Of a stretch of 64,000 bases of DNA, positions 41,330 through 51,011 are shown piece by piece (position 1 is the first letter of the stretch; each line of letters begins with the position of its first letter). The notes under the pieces are model-generated. The model was not told the origin of the DNA. It saw nothing but the letters and a program-made list of their open reading frames with translations, and ran no database searches. The translations under genes were made by a program, and so were the position numbers. This DNA comes from Litorimonas sp046250185 (GTDB lineage: Bacteria; Pseudomonadota; Alphaproteobacteria; Caulobacterales; Maricaulaceae): NCBI RefSeq assembly GCF_046250185.1, contig NZ_CP176469.1. One strand, 5' to 3'.

Positions 41330-43336
41330 ATGGTATCTCCACAGATGGATGAGGCTGACATCGTATCAAATAGCACTCATTTCGAGTGGGTGAGTCAGTT
41401 TGCTGACATGTCTGGGATTGGCTGCGCTGTGATTGGGGAACGATTGGCCATCGAATATACAAACCCAGTGTTTTTTGACCTTTTAGAAATAAATGCTGAT
41501 GGATCGCCCCCTATCGATACTTTTTTGGGACTCATTGATACGCTCGCAATTAGAGGGGATTTCGATAATGGAAGTCCAGACATCTCAAAAACCGCCATCT
41601 TTAGAGCCCTAGATGATCAGCTATCATCAGGACGCGAAGACGCTTTTAAAACGCAACTGACGTTGCCGTCAGGTCAAAATTGCACGATGGGTCTGAAAGC
41701 TCTGGGTGATCAGCAGGTTTTAATCTCGGTCACTCCACTGCAGACCCAATCAACCAATATAACTGATCTCCATAAGATAATGAGCGTCGGCGAGAGCGGT
41801 TACTTCATTTACTACCCTGAGACAGAACATCTGGCATTTTACGCTGATAGATTTATATCAAAACTTGGTGCTGCCCCCGAGCTAAATGATGACATAGATG
41901 ACCTTTGGCAGTTCATTCATTCAGAAGACTTGCCCAAGGCCAAGGCTGCAATCAGTGCCGTATTAAACACACAGCGTCAGACAGAAGTCACAATCCGCGT
42001 TACAGTTACTTTCGATCAAGTCATCTGGGTGCGCGCCAAGATCACACCACAACTTGCGGAAAACGGAACAGTTGAGGCAATCTATTGCTTTTTTACAGAC
42101 GTAACTCAAACGCTGCGCATTCAAAACCAAATGCGTCAGAAAATCGACGATGTCGAAAAATCACTCAAAGCGAAGACGAGCTTTTTGGGGCGGCTATCGC
42201 ATGAAATTCGTACACCAATGAACGCCGTCATCGGCATTTCAGACGCGTTAATCCATCACCACGGCGACCCTGTAATCTTGCCAAAGTTAGAGCTTATTCA
42301 AACCTCAGCAGAAAAAATTGTCCGTATTGTGGATGAAACGCTACAACACTCTAAATTGGATGAAGACAAAATCGAGCTAGACCCCCGCACCGCGTCCCCC
42401 AAGGACTGCGTTCAGACTGTCTTTCAGTTATGGGAGCCAAAGGCGGAGAAAGATGAAATCCAGCTTAGTTGTCAAATCGATCCATCCGTGCCAGACGAGT
42501 TGTTCTTTGATGATCACAGATGGGAGCAGTGCATTAACAATCTTGTCTCAAATGCCGTCAAGTTCACGGCAGGCGGTAAGGTGCAAATCGTCCTCACAAC
42601 ATTAGAAAAAAACGGTGAGAAGCAGCTTATCTTGGCTGTTAAAGACAACGGCATCGGCATTACGCCAGAGGAACAAATTAGTATTTTTGAAGCCTATACG
42701 CAGGCTGACAGGACAATCTCGGGTCGCTTTGGCGGAACTGGGCTGGGCATGCATATTACGAAACGGATCATTGAGTTGATGGGGGGTAAAATCTCTGTAC
42801 GCTCAGCAAAAGGGCAAGGATCCGTCTTCGCACTTAGCCTCCCAATTCCATCAGAGGAACAAAATCCAATTCCAGAGAAAACAAGCGATCTTGTGTCTGC
42901 CATGTTGGAGGATGCAGGGCCAAAACAATCAGACTATGCACATCTGACTGTTTTGGTGGCAGATGATAATGCGACGAACCATATGGTTGTGAACTCTTTG
43001 CTCGGCTCAATCGTCAAAGAAATCGTGACCGCAGATGATGGCCAAGCAGCCATTGATGTTCTTGCGACGCAGCATGTCGATGTCGTTTTAATGGATATTC
43101 ATATGCCTGGCATGGACGGGATTGAGGCAACGCTGAGTATCAGAGGCAGTAACAACGCTTGGTCCAATGTGCCAATCATCGCCCTCACCGCCGACCCTCA
43201 ATATCAACAGAAGCGGCTCTGCAAAAACATCGGCATGAATTGGGCCTTGGCAAAACCAGTCAAACTCAATGAAATTCTGAGCGCACTCGATTCCGTTATG
43301 TCTAGCGACACTAGCGACCAAAGAAATATTGCCTAA
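41330..43336 (+). CDS. Soluble hybrid histidine kinase with PAS domains and receiver
   Basis: This 668-residue signal-transduction protein has no TM helix. Two PAS-like regions lie near 15-110 and 145-260. The kinase follows with the phospho-acceptor His in LSHEIRTPMN, the N-box EQCINNLVSNAVKFT, and the G boxes VKDNGIGI and FGGTGLGMHI. A C-terminal receiver (about 545-660) has VADDN, the phospho-accepting Asp in VVLMDIHMPGMDG, and the Lys in ALAKPVKL. I chose the ATG at 41330, which has AGGG before it, over an earlier in-frame ATG at 41213. It senses a cytoplasmic signal; the signal and partner are unknown. No response regulator lies nearby. Confidence 0.9.
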   Translation: MVSPQMDEADIVSNSTHFEWVSQFADMSGIGCAVIGERLAIEYTNPVFFDLLEINADGSPPIDTFLGLIDTLAIRGDFDNGSPDISKTAIFRALDDQLSSGREDAFKTQLTLPSGQNCTMGLKALGDQQVLISVTPLQTQSTNITDLHKIMSVGESGYFIYYPETEHLAFYADRFISKLGAAPELNDDIDDLWQFIHSEDLPKAKAAISAVLNTQRQTEVTIRVTVTFDQVIWVRAKITPQLAENGTVEAIYCFFTDVTQTLRIQNQMRQKIDDVEKSLKAKTSFLGRLSHEIRTPMNAVIGISDALIHHHGDPVILPKLELIQTSAEKIVRIVDETLQHSKLDEDKIELDPRTASPKDCVQTVFQLWEPKAEKDEIQLSCQIDPSVPDELFFDDHRWEQCINNLVSNAVKFTAGGKVQIVLTTLEKNGEKQLILAVKDNGIGITPEEQISIFEAYTQADRTISGRFGGTGLGMHITKRIIELMGGKISVRSAKGQGSVFALSLPIPSEEQNPIPEKTSDLVSAMLEDAGPKQSDYAHLTVLVADDNATNHMVVNSLLGSIVKEIVTADDGQAAIDVLATQHVDVVLMDIHMPGMDGIEATLSIRGSNNAWSNVPIIALTADPQYQQKRLCKNIGMNWALAKPVKLNEILSALDSVMSSDTSDQRNIA

Positions 43337-43425
43337 TTTCTTTGGAATAGCCTAGCAAAGACTGTAAATTTCAGCCAATCTATTGGAAATAATTCATACC
43401 GATAACTGTGCTTGGCTATATCAAA

Positions 43426-45120
43426 ATGACTTCAACAACATCGCTCGTAGTCTTTATCGCCGCATTGACGCTAGTTGCTTGTCAGGGAACGGCCTCGAAA
43501 ACGAAATCAACTTCTAAGGATTGGTGTATCTCTGGCGGAACGATTTACACCGCCAATGACGCCAATACAATCATCGAAGCAGTAGCAGTTAGAGACGGAA
43601 AAATCAGCTATGCCGGCCCCAATACTGGCGAGTGGTGCTTGAGTAATAGTCAAACGCAAACAATCGATCTGGCTGGTGCTGCTATGTATCCAGGTTTCAC
43701 TGATGCGCACGGGCATTTACTCGGAATCGGTTTGCGAGAGATGACATTAAACCTCGAAGGCACAAAATCTATCGCAGAGTTAAAAGAGCGCCTCGCGGCC
43801 GCCGTAACAACAACACCAGATGGAGAAACGGTCTTTGGTCGTGGTTGGATCGAAACGCATTGGCCAGAAAAACGCTTTCCCAATCGCGAAGATTTGGACG
43901 AAGTGGCGCCCAATAATCCAGTTATCCTGGTACGTGCTGATGGTCATGCTGCCGTCATAAATTCAGCCGCCATGAAAGCGGCTGGCATTACGAAGAAAAC
44001 TCAATCCCCATTCGGCGGTGCGATCAATAAAAATGCAGCGGGGGAACCCAACGGTATGCTGATCGATTATGCCATCGATCTAGTCGAAGACTTGCTACCC
44101 AGCCTTACTGAGGCTCGAAAAGAAGAAGCCTATATCAAAGGCGCCGCGTTATACGCCTCTCGCGGCTGGACCAATATCCACTCTATGTCAGTTATTCCCG
44201 CCGATGTGCCAATGCTCAATCGCTTGGCCGCAGAAGGGAAGATCAAGATCCGTGTCTATAATTCGCTCGACGTTCTGGACAAGCAGATCATGGGTAAAAT
44301 GAAGGCTATGGATACGGTCGAAGATGATCAAATCATTACCCGCGCCATCAAATTATATGCGGACGGCGCGCTCGGTTCACGCGGGGCGGCGCTACTCGCG
44401 CCCTACTCTGACGACGAAAAGAACGAGGGGCTCATGTTGATGAAAGATGAGCAAGCGCGGTCAATTCTGCAAGCCGCACTACGAAACGGAACACAGGTCA
44501 ACACTCATGCCATCGGCGACAAAGCTAACCGCTTAGTGCTGGATTGGTATGAAGACGCCTTCACCTCTGTCCCCAAATCCGAATGGAGTAATCCAGACCC
44601 ACGCTGGCGGATTGAACATTCACAAATTATCGATGTGGCAGATATTCCGCGCTTTGCAGAGCTTGGCGTCATTCCGTCTATGCAGCCGAGCCACGCCATT
44701 GGCGACCTGCACTTTGCAGTCGACCGCCTCGGCCCCAACCGCCTTGCTGGCGCCTATGCTTGGCAAGCACTCATTGATAGCGGAGCCATCATTGCGGGGG
44801 GATCAGACGCCCCCGTCGAAGTGGGCGATCCACGTATTGAGTTTTATGCCGCAACACAACGCATGGACCTGCAAGGATACTCCAATGAAAATTGGAATAG
44901 AGAGCAACGTGTTAGCGCAGAAAGTGCCCTCAAAATGTTCACAGCATGGCCTGCCTATGCCGCATTTGAGGAAAATGTCCTTGGCACGATTGAAGTTGGC
45001 AAAGCAGCTGATTTCACAGCATTTGATCGCGACATCATGACGGCAAGTGCGGATGATGTGCTGACAGCGAAAGTTGAGTTCACAATGGTGGGCGGCGACA
45101 TGGCATATCAGGCCAAATAG
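43426..45120 (+). CDS. Lipoprotein amidohydrolase (YtcJ-like, amidohydrolase 3 family)
   Basis: The 564-residue amidohydrolase has a lipoprotein signal (lipobox LVACQG near residue 20). The metal-binding HGH motif (FTDAHGHLLG) is followed by VLVRADGHAAV, QVNTHAIGDKANR and the late IAGGSDAPVE with the Asp. The Lys expected as carbamylated or bridging ligand is likely in IKLYADGALGSRG. The family hydrolyses amides of unknown type, often tied to aromatic or peptide catabolism. The ATG at 43426 is used; a GTG at 43408 is possible, and neither has a clear ribosome site. Confidence 0.87.
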   Translation: MTSTTSLVVFIAALTLVACQGTASKTKSTSKDWCISGGTIYTANDANTIIEAVAVRDGKISYAGPNTGEWCLSNSQTQTIDLAGAAMYPGFTDAHGHLLGIGLREMTLNLEGTKSIAELKERLAAAVTTTPDGETVFGRGWIETHWPEKRFPNREDLDEVAPNNPVILVRADGHAAVINSAAMKAAGITKKTQSPFGGAINKNAAGEPNGMLIDYAIDLVEDLLPSLTEARKEEAYIKGAALYASRGWTNIHSMSVIPADVPMLNRLAAEGKIKIRVYNSLDVLDKQIMGKMKAMDTVEDDQIITRAIKLYADGALGSRGAALLAPYSDDEKNEGLMLMKDEQARSILQAALRNGTQVNTHAIGDKANRLVLDWYEDAFTSVPKSEWSNPDPRWRIEHSQIIDVADIPRFAELGVIPSMQPSHAIGDLHFAVDRLGPNRLAGAYAWQALIDSGAIIAGGSDAPVEVGDPRIEFYAATQRMDLQGYSNENWNREQRVSAESALKMFTAWPAYAAFEENVLGTIEVGKAADFTAFDRDIMTASADDVLTAKVEFTMVGGDMAYQAK

Positions 45121-45194
45121 TAGCATTATCTCCTCAGAAAAACGCACCCACAGGACACGTTCTTATCTTACGAGGTTAATCTTGCGGGAGTAAC

Positions 45195-45680
45195 CTAGTC
45201 TCTAAAGTTCTTAAATTGGACAGGCTGTTCAAGGCCCATGCTTTTGATAAATTGCATTGTCTCTTGAAGATCATCTCGTTTTTTGCCGGAAACACGCAGC
45301 TCATCGCCCTGAATAGAGACTTGAACTTTAATCTTTGAACCCTTGATTTCTTTGACAATTTTCTTCGCCATCTCTTTATCGATGCCCGCTTTCACCGTAA
45401 TCATTTGTCGCACAGACATACCCGTAGCAGGTTCGACTTTCTGGTAATCAAGCTGCCCAGGTTCAATCCCGCGCTTGTGCAACTGCCCACGCAAAACTTC
45501 ATGAACCTGTTTGAGCTTCAGCTCATCATCCGCGACGACCAAGATACCGTCATCCTTAGCCTCGACCGCAGATTTGGAGCCTTTGAAATCGTAACGCACG
45601 GAAATTTCACGCATCACATTTTGTAAGGCATTGTCCACTTCGGACATATCTACTTCGGAAACAACGTCAAAGCTCGGCAT
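45195..45680 (-). CDS. yajQ: YajQ-family c-di-GMP-binding protein
   Basis: This 161-residue cytoplasmic protein of UPF0234 has two ferredoxin-like domains. It starts with PSFDVVSEVDMSEVDNAL and shows ISVRYDFKGSK; later parts are IKVQVSIQGDELRVSGKKRDDLQ and an ending FKNFRD. In Xanthomonas the YajQ-like protein binds cyclic di-GMP and acts with a transcription factor. That role here is inferred. It follows the acyl-CoA dehydrogenase by two bases and closes that unit. Confidence 0.95.
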   Translation of the reverse strand: MPSFDVVSEVDMSEVDNALQNVMREISVRYDFKGSKSAVEAKDDGILVVADDELKLKQVHEVLRGQLHKRGIEPGQLDYQKVEPATGMSVRQMITVKAGIDKEMAKKIVKEIKGSKIKVQVSIQGDELRVSGKKRDDLQETMQFIKSMGLEQPVQFKNFRD

Positions 45681-45682
45681 GG

Positions 45683-46930
45683 TTAGACCTTTTGGTTGGT
45701 GTAGGGTTTTAGTTCTTTGCGCGCAACTTGCATGCGATGAACCGCATCTGGGCCATCCGCAAAACGTAGCGTCCGCATTTGTGCATACATATGGGCCAGC
45801 GGTGTGTCTTGCGAAACCCCTGTTCCACCGTGCATCTGCATCGCTTCATCAATGACTTTCAAAGCCATATTCGGCGCAGCCACTTTGATCTGCGAGATGT
45901 AAGGTGCAGCTGCGCGAGCGTCGCCCTGATCCATCATCCAAGCCGCTTTCAGACATAGCAAACGTGCCTGCTCAATCGCGATCCGACATTCAGCGATAAT
46001 GTCGTAGTTCTGACCCAACTTAGCGAGCGGACGACCAAAGGCAGTGCGGCTTAAAGACCGCTCGCACATGAGCTTCAAAGCTCGTTCCGCTTGTCCAACG
46101 GCGCGCATACAGTGATGAATACGACCCGGCCCGAGACGACCCTGAGAGACTTCAAACCCACGGCCTTCGCCGATGAGCAACGCATCCGCTGGCACGCGCA
46201 CATTCTTAAATCTCATATGCAGATGGCCATGCGGCGCATCATCATTGCCAAAGACTTGCATGGCGCGAACTTTCTCAATCCCAGGCAAATCTGCTGGCAC
46301 GACAAACATGGAGTGTTGAGAATGACGCGGCACATCGCCGTCACGTGGAGCCGTACGCGCCATCAGGATATAGACGGCACAGCGTGGATCGCCCGCCCCC
46401 GATGACCAGTATTTCTCACCATTGAATACCCATTCATCGCCGTCTTTCACAGCCGAAAATTCGAGATTGGTCGCATCAGACGAGGCTACATCGGGCTCGG
46501 TCATCAAGAAAGCAGAGCGAATTTCACCCTCTAACAATGGCTTGAGCCACTTTTCTTTATGTTCTTTGGTGCCGTAACGCTCCAACACTTCCATATTACC
46601 GGTATCGGGTGCGGAGCAGTTGAAAACCTCTGGTCCCAGCGTGCAGTAACCCATTTCTTCTGCCAGATAAGCATATTCCACTGTCGTCAAACCGTAGCCA
46701 GCATCCGAGTCCGTGAGCCAGAAATTCCAAAGGCCTGCGGCCTTAGCTTTCTTTTTCAAAGTTTCGCGGATTTCAGTTTGACGGTCTGTGAATGCAAAAC
46801 GTCCACCAGGAGCTTTGCCAACTTCGTGATGATATTCATCGTCCAGAGCCATGATTTCGTTTTGCATCATGTCGCGAACTTTTTCCACGAGTGGCTTTAC
46901 GCGCTCGCTCATACCTAAATCCATGGTCAT
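45683..46930 (-). CDS. Acyl-CoA dehydrogenase (ACAD11-like)
   Basis: This 415-residue FAD enzyme introduces a trans-2 double bond into acyl-CoA. It matches the ACAD10/11-type group, with AFLMTEPDVASSDATNL, the catalytic region ending in MHGGTGVSQDTPLAHMYAQ, and ILMARTAPRD between. It follows the APH-like kinase, and the pairing of the two recalls the fused human ACAD11. This suggests breakdown of 4-hydroxy fatty acids by phosphorylation and elimination. That pathway is inferred from homology of arrangement. Confidence 0.93.
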   Translation of the reverse strand: MTMDLGMSERVKPLVEKVRDMMQNEIMALDDEYHHEVGKAPGGRFAFTDRQTEIRETLKKKAKAAGLWNFWLTDSDAGYGLTTVEYAYLAEEMGYCTLGPEVFNCSAPDTGNMEVLERYGTKEHKEKWLKPLLEGEIRSAFLMTEPDVASSDATNLEFSAVKDGDEWVFNGEKYWSSGAGDPRCAVYILMARTAPRDGDVPRHSQHSMFVVPADLPGIEKVRAMQVFGNDDAPHGHLHMRFKNVRVPADALLIGEGRGFEVSQGRLGPGRIHHCMRAVGQAERALKLMCERSLSRTAFGRPLAKLGQNYDIIAECRIAIEQARLLCLKAAWMMDQGDARAAAPYISQIKVAAPNMALKVIDEAMQMHGGTGVSQDTPLAHMYAQMRTLRFADGPDAVHRMQVARKELKPYTNQKV

Positions 46931-46940
46931 ATTTTGATCC

Positions 46941-48005
46941 TTATAGCTTCCCGGTTTTTATTTTATATCGTGCCAGATTGCCTAGCGCCGCTGTCATTTG
47001 CCCATAGTCTTTGAACCGCGGATTATCGTTCTGGCCGCGATAAAAGCGCGCGTAAATTTGTTGAATAATCACAGCTAGTCGCCAGATACCGTAAACATAG
47101 TAGAACTGAAATCCTGACACGTCTGCCCCAGTTTTATCGGCGTAGAAATCGAGGACTTCTTGGCGGGTCATCATGCCTGGCGCCATGCAAGGCTGCCGCA
47201 CTGTTAATTTCATAAAGTCAGGATCATCTGCCTGTATCCAGTAAGCCAACGTATTACCTAGGTCCATCATCGGATCGCCGAGCGCGGATATTTCCCAATC
47301 CAAAATCGCTTCGATCTGAGTTGGGTCGTCAGCCCTTAATATGCAATTATCAATACGGTAATCGCCGTGAATAATTGCAGCGCCGCGCTCAGTTGCTGGC
47401 ATATTGTCGACCAACCATTGCTGCACGTCTTCAAATTTCTCAAGGTCATCCGTCCAGGATTTTTCCCAACGACGATTCCATCCCAAAATCTGCCGACCGA
47501 CATATCCTTCGGGCTTTCCGAAATCACCAAGGCCGACGGCTTTGTAATCTGTTGTATGAAGATCGACGAGGCTTTGAAAGAAATTCTCGCAAAGTTCCCG
47601 CGTTTCTGTCGTTGTCCATTCCCACTCTTTTGGAATATCTGTATGGATCAAGTGTCCTTCAGATCGATCCATGACATAAAACTCTGCGCCGATAATCGCT
47701 GTATCATCAGTATAATAAAGCGTCTTCGGTACAGGCACATGCCCCAACAATGCTGTCATCACTTTATATTCACGGTGCATGTCATGACCAGATTTTGGCT
47801 TATCCCCGAATGGTGGGCGGCGCAGCACTAGACGGCGGTTGGGGTAATCCAGTGCGTAGGTCAGATTTGACGCGCCGCTAGGATATTGATGCACAGTCGG
47901 CATACCCGATAGTCCTGGGACAGCCTGTTTCAACACGGCGTCAACTTGCGCAATGTCTAGTTCTTCGCCTTTGCGAACTTCAACTGTCGGGTTGGACGCT
48001 GTCAT
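46941..48005 (-). CDS. APH-family phosphotransferase (acyl-CoA kinase-like)
   Basis: This is a 354-residue aminoglycoside-phosphotransferase-fold kinase. The catalytic loop is IIHGDYRIDNCIL, followed by the metal-binding LDWEISALGDPMMDLG. It matches the N-terminal domain of human ACAD11, which phosphorylates 4-hydroxyacyl-CoA. It sits immediately downstream of an SDR gene and 10 bases before the dehydrogenase. Antibiotic resistance is not suggested. Confidence 0.9.
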   Translation of the reverse strand: MTASNPTVEVRKGEELDIAQVDAVLKQAVPGLSGMPTVHQYPSGASNLTYALDYPNRRLVLRRPPFGDKPKSGHDMHREYKVMTALLGHVPVPKTLYYTDDTAIIGAEFYVMDRSEGHLIHTDIPKEWEWTTTETRELCENFFQSLVDLHTTDYKAVGLGDFGKPEGYVGRQILGWNRRWEKSWTDDLEKFEDVQQWLVDNMPATERGAAIIHGDYRIDNCILRADDPTQIEAILDWEISALGDPMMDLGNTLAYWIQADDPDFMKLTVRQPCMAPGMMTRQEVLDFYADKTGADVSGFQFYYVYGIWRLAVIIQQIYARFYRGQNDNPRFKDYGQMTAALGNLARYKIKTGKL

Positions 48006-48764
48006 TTAAATGATAGCTCCTGCGTCGACAACCATGCCCTGTCCTGTGAAATAGCTGGCTTCGTCCGAGACCATATAAAGGACAGCACCGACCATTTCTT
48101 CGGGTTGCGCCATGCGAGAAATTGCTAGGTTTTGCTGCATATACTTATCCATACCAGGCATGTCTTTCAGGCCAGCTGCGAGTTTTGTATCAGTAAATCC
48201 TGGGAGTAGCGCATTTACGCGAACACCCTGATTGCCGTATTCCTTCGCAAGTCCCTTCGTCATATTGATTAAAGCGGCTTTGGTCATACCGTAGACAACC
48301 CGCATTTGACCTGGCTGAATACCGTCGATTGAAGCGACGTTCACGATTGACCCGCCACCGTCTTTCATCAGCATCGGCATAGACTTTGCGGACAGAAAAA
48401 ACGGGCCTTTGACATTAACGTCCATCGTTTTGTCGTAAGCGGTTTCTGGTGTTTCGTGGGCGGGGCCGAAATAGGGGTTAGTTGCCCCGTTATTGATAAG
48501 AATATCCAGGCGTCCGAACTCTTTTTCTATCATCTTCAATACGGTATCATGATGCGACAACTCTCCCAAATGCAGCTCTGCAGACACAGCTTTGCCCCCG
48601 TTCGCACGAATAGCCTCTGCCACTTTTTCGCAGTCTGCTTGCTTGCGAGAGGAACAAATCACAGTCGCGCCATGTTCGGCCAAACCATGAGCAATCGCCT
48701 CGCCAATGCCGCGTGACGCGCCAGCTATAAGGGCGACCTTGCCCGTCAAATCAAATCTTGCCAT
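48006..48764 (-). CDS. Short-chain dehydrogenase/reductase
   Basis: This 252-residue NAD(P)-dependent SDR has the nucleotide motif GASRGIGEAI, the NNGATNP segment, and the catalytic Ser and YGMTK (Tyr and Lys) after NVASIDG. The C-terminus has the usual VSDEASYFTGQGMVVDAG. It lies directly before the APH-like kinase. The substrate is likely an acyl or hydroxyacyl intermediate, but this is not certain. Confidence 0.93.
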   Translation of the reverse strand: MARFDLTGKVALIAGASRGIGEAIAHGLAEHGATVICSSRKQADCEKVAEAIRANGGKAVSAELHLGELSHHDTVLKMIEKEFGRLDILINNGATNPYFGPAHETPETAYDKTMDVNVKGPFFLSAKSMPMLMKDGGGSIVNVASIDGIQPGQMRVVYGMTKAALINMTKGLAKEYGNQGVRVNALLPGFTDTKLAAGLKDMPGMDKYMQQNLAISRMAQPEEMVGAVLYMVSDEASYFTGQGMVVDAGAII

Positions 48765-48790
48765 TCTAATCTCCCGCAGGGTTTCGCTTT

Positions 48791-49579
48791 TTATTTCGGC
48801 TTAGAATTCGGTAGTTGTTCCGCGCCTAATTTCTGTTTCAACTTGTTCATACCACTTATATAGCCCTCATAGTCCATCGCTTTTTGCTTGAAATACTCCC
48901 CGACAATAGGGTGGGACAGCACAAGGAAACGCTCTTCTTCAATCGCGATCTTTAGAGCATCGGCGACGTCCGCCGGTTCCAATAGACCGTCTTGATGCCC
49001 CTCGGCCATGGCCATGCCCTTCGTCATATTCGTGCGGACATATTGCGGACAAATGCAATGCGTGCGGATTCCTTGGTCCCAGTGACGAATTGCAATGCTC
49101 TCTGCAAGACCAACGGCGGCGTGTTTCGTCGCGGTGTATGAACTGCTGCCGATCTGGCTCAGCAATCCCGCCGCTGACGCTGTAATCACAATGCGGCCCT
49201 CACCACGGGCCTGCATTTTAGGCAGTAGCGCCCGCGCACCATAAACGGCCCCCATCACATTCACTTGCCAGCTTAATTCCCAATCGTCATTAGAGGCTCC
49301 CGCCGCATGTTTTGGATCACCAAATCCCACGCCTGCATTCGCAACGAACACATCAACGGGCCCCATGGCCTCTTCAGCGGCCTCCAAAAACGCAATAACG
49401 TCCGCTTCTTTCGACACGTCGCAAGCGAAGGCAATCGCGCCAATCTCGCGCGCGGTGGCATCTGGCGAAGACAGGTCACTAATCGCAACAGTCGCTCCGT
49501 TTTGGATGAACATTTCGGCAATCGCTTTACCAATTCCCCCGGACGCGCCTGTGACGACAACATTTTTATTTTTAAACAT
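48791..49579 (-). CDS. Short-chain dehydrogenase/reductase
   Basis: This 262-residue SDR has TGASGGIGKAI near the start, VANAGVG, and the catalytic ITASAAGLLSQIGSSSYTATK (positions 137-157), a variant with Tyr-Thr-Ala-Thr-Lys. The C-terminal 40 residues are more helical and end with KLKQKLGAEQLP. I chose the ATG at 49579; a reading from 49738 runs into the divergent DUF3667 gene. It is probably the first gene of the fatty-acyl unit. Confidence 0.92.
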   Translation of the reverse strand: MFKNKNVVVTGASGGIGKAIAEMFIQNGATVAISDLSSPDATAREIGAIAFACDVSKEADVIAFLEAAEEAMGPVDVFVANAGVGFGDPKHAAGASNDDWELSWQVNVMGAVYGARALLPKMQARGEGRIVITASAAGLLSQIGSSSYTATKHAAVGLAESIAIRHWDQGIRTHCICPQYVRTNMTKGMAMAEGHQDGLLEPADVADALKIAIEEERFLVLSHPIVGEYFKQKAMDYEGYISGMNKLKQKLGAEQLPNSKPK

Positions 49580-49667
49580 AAAGTATCTTAGCGCCCCCAT
49601 AGATGGGCGCAAGCATAAGCCATCAAATAGATTGAATGTTACCCCTTTGGTATTGCATAGTCTTGGC

Positions 49668-51011
49668 ATGGGGACTGACGAACATACTGATTTTGAAGAT
49701 GTGTCATTGCTGGACAATGATAGCATTCCTAATGCCAATCAAAGCCTGTTTTGCTTTTCCTGCAACGCACCGATGCAAGGCCTTTTTTGCGCGGCGTGCG
49801 GTCAAAAAAATGACAATTTTCGTCGATCATTATTGGGCCTCCTGTCAGAAGCTCTCGCCTCCATCACAGCGATTGAAAGTCGCATCTGGCGAACATGGGG
49901 AGCCTTGATCGCCAAGCCCGGAAAGGTCGCGCGCGAATTTGCCGATGGGCGGCGCACATATTGGAGTTCACCCGTTAGAGTGTATCTGGCCATGAGCTTA
50001 ATTCTATTTGGCTTTATGAGCGTGGCTCAAATCCAGTTTATTAGTCTAGACGTGGATGTTGCGCCTCGGGCAGGAGTCGACGTGCCAATAAAGGACCTCA
50101 CGGCAGAGACCGCGCGACTGTCCTGGGGCATCGACTTCTTCGCAAGACAGAAAACCATTGATGCACGAAACGCCAATAAAGACTTCGACCTCATCAATCA
50201 GGTGCTGACAGCTAACAACTTCAACTTTTCGATTGGAGAGGCCACAAGCATAGATGACCCCGAAACGATCAAATCCTTAGACGCTAAGTTTTCAGAGATA
50301 TCAAACAAGTTGAGGGCAGACGACCGTGAAGACCTTGCCGCAATTTGGGACGCGCAGAAGGCAGCATTGCTGGCGGGAGAAACGTCACTCGTCGGACTTG
50401 ATTTGGAAGACGCGTTACAGAAAGATTATGACACTCTGCGCGCAGAACTTATAGGTTCGAAAGAGCGGATAGATGCTATAAGGGCGATGACTGAGGATTC
50501 AAAAACGGGAACTTCAAGCCAAGACGGTCAATCTTGGACGAATATTAATGGCGAAAAGGTAGAGCCAGAAACTCTGCAAAAGGCGATGTTGCATATTATC
50601 CAGGATCCATCACGCGTAAATGAGGGATTTCGGACAACCCTGCCCCGCCTAATGTTTGCGATGATGCCTTTTACAATGCTGATTGGCGCAATGTTCATTC
50701 GCGGGCGCGGAAATGCTTTGCTCTACGACCATTTAGTGCATGCAGCCTATGTTCACGCTTTCGCCTATTTTCTGCTACTTGTCGCCATACTCATTAGTTG
50801 GTTCATGCCAATCATTCCAATGATGCAGGTCACATTTATCATTCTACTGATATACTTGCCTTTGAGCCTAAGACGCATGTTCGGGCGTAGCTGGCTAAAA
50901 ACGATTTGGACAAGTTACGGCGTAGGGTTTGTTTATCTGTTTGCCATGTTCGTTATTTTAACGACGCTCCTTGCCACGGGAATATCAAGCGAGATTAGCG
51001 CGACCCGTTAG
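49668..51011 (+). CDS. DUF3667-type membrane protein with N-terminal zinc ribbon
   Basis: This 447-residue protein begins with a four-Cys ribbon (CFSCNAP, then FCAACGQKN), the hallmark of DUF3667. An amphipathic segment follows, then one TM helix near 108-125. A long extracytoplasmic or cytoplasmic helical region (about 130-310) is rich in charged residues. Three TM helices follow to the end. The function is unknown. The ATG at 49668 follows an 88-base gap shared with the divergent SDR. The end overlaps the convergent holin-like gene by 17 bases. Confidence 0.82.
   Translation: MGTDEHTDFEDVSLLDNDSIPNANQSLFCFSCNAPMQGLFCAACGQKNDNFRRSLLGLLSEALASITAIESRIWRTWGALIAKPGKVAREFADGRRTYWSSPVRVYLAMSLILFGFMSVAQIQFISLDVDVAPRAGVDVPIKDLTAETARLSWGIDFFARQKTIDARNANKDFDLINQVLTANNFNFSIGEATSIDDPETIKSLDAKFSEISNKLRADDREDLAAIWDAQKAALLAGETSLVGLDLEDALQKDYDTLRAELIGSKERIDAIRAMTEDSKTGTSSQDGQSWTNINGEKVEPETLQKAMLHIIQDPSRVNEGFRTTLPRLMFAMMPFTMLIGAMFIRGRGNALLYDHLVHAAYVHAFAYFLLLVAILISWFMPIIPMMQVTFIILLIYLPLSLRRMFGRSWLKTIWTSYGVGFVYLFAMFVILTTLLATGISSEISATR

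Noticed and set aside
46941..48005. Aminoglycoside resistance gene
   Set aside because: The APH fold here matches the ACAD11-type kinase, and it is embedded between an SDR and an acyl-CoA dehydrogenase.
49365..49667. Upstream extension of the DUF3667 frame into the SDR gene
   Set aside because: The extension reads antisense through a clear SDR N-terminus. The ATG at 49668 gives the zinc-ribbon start expected of DUF3667.
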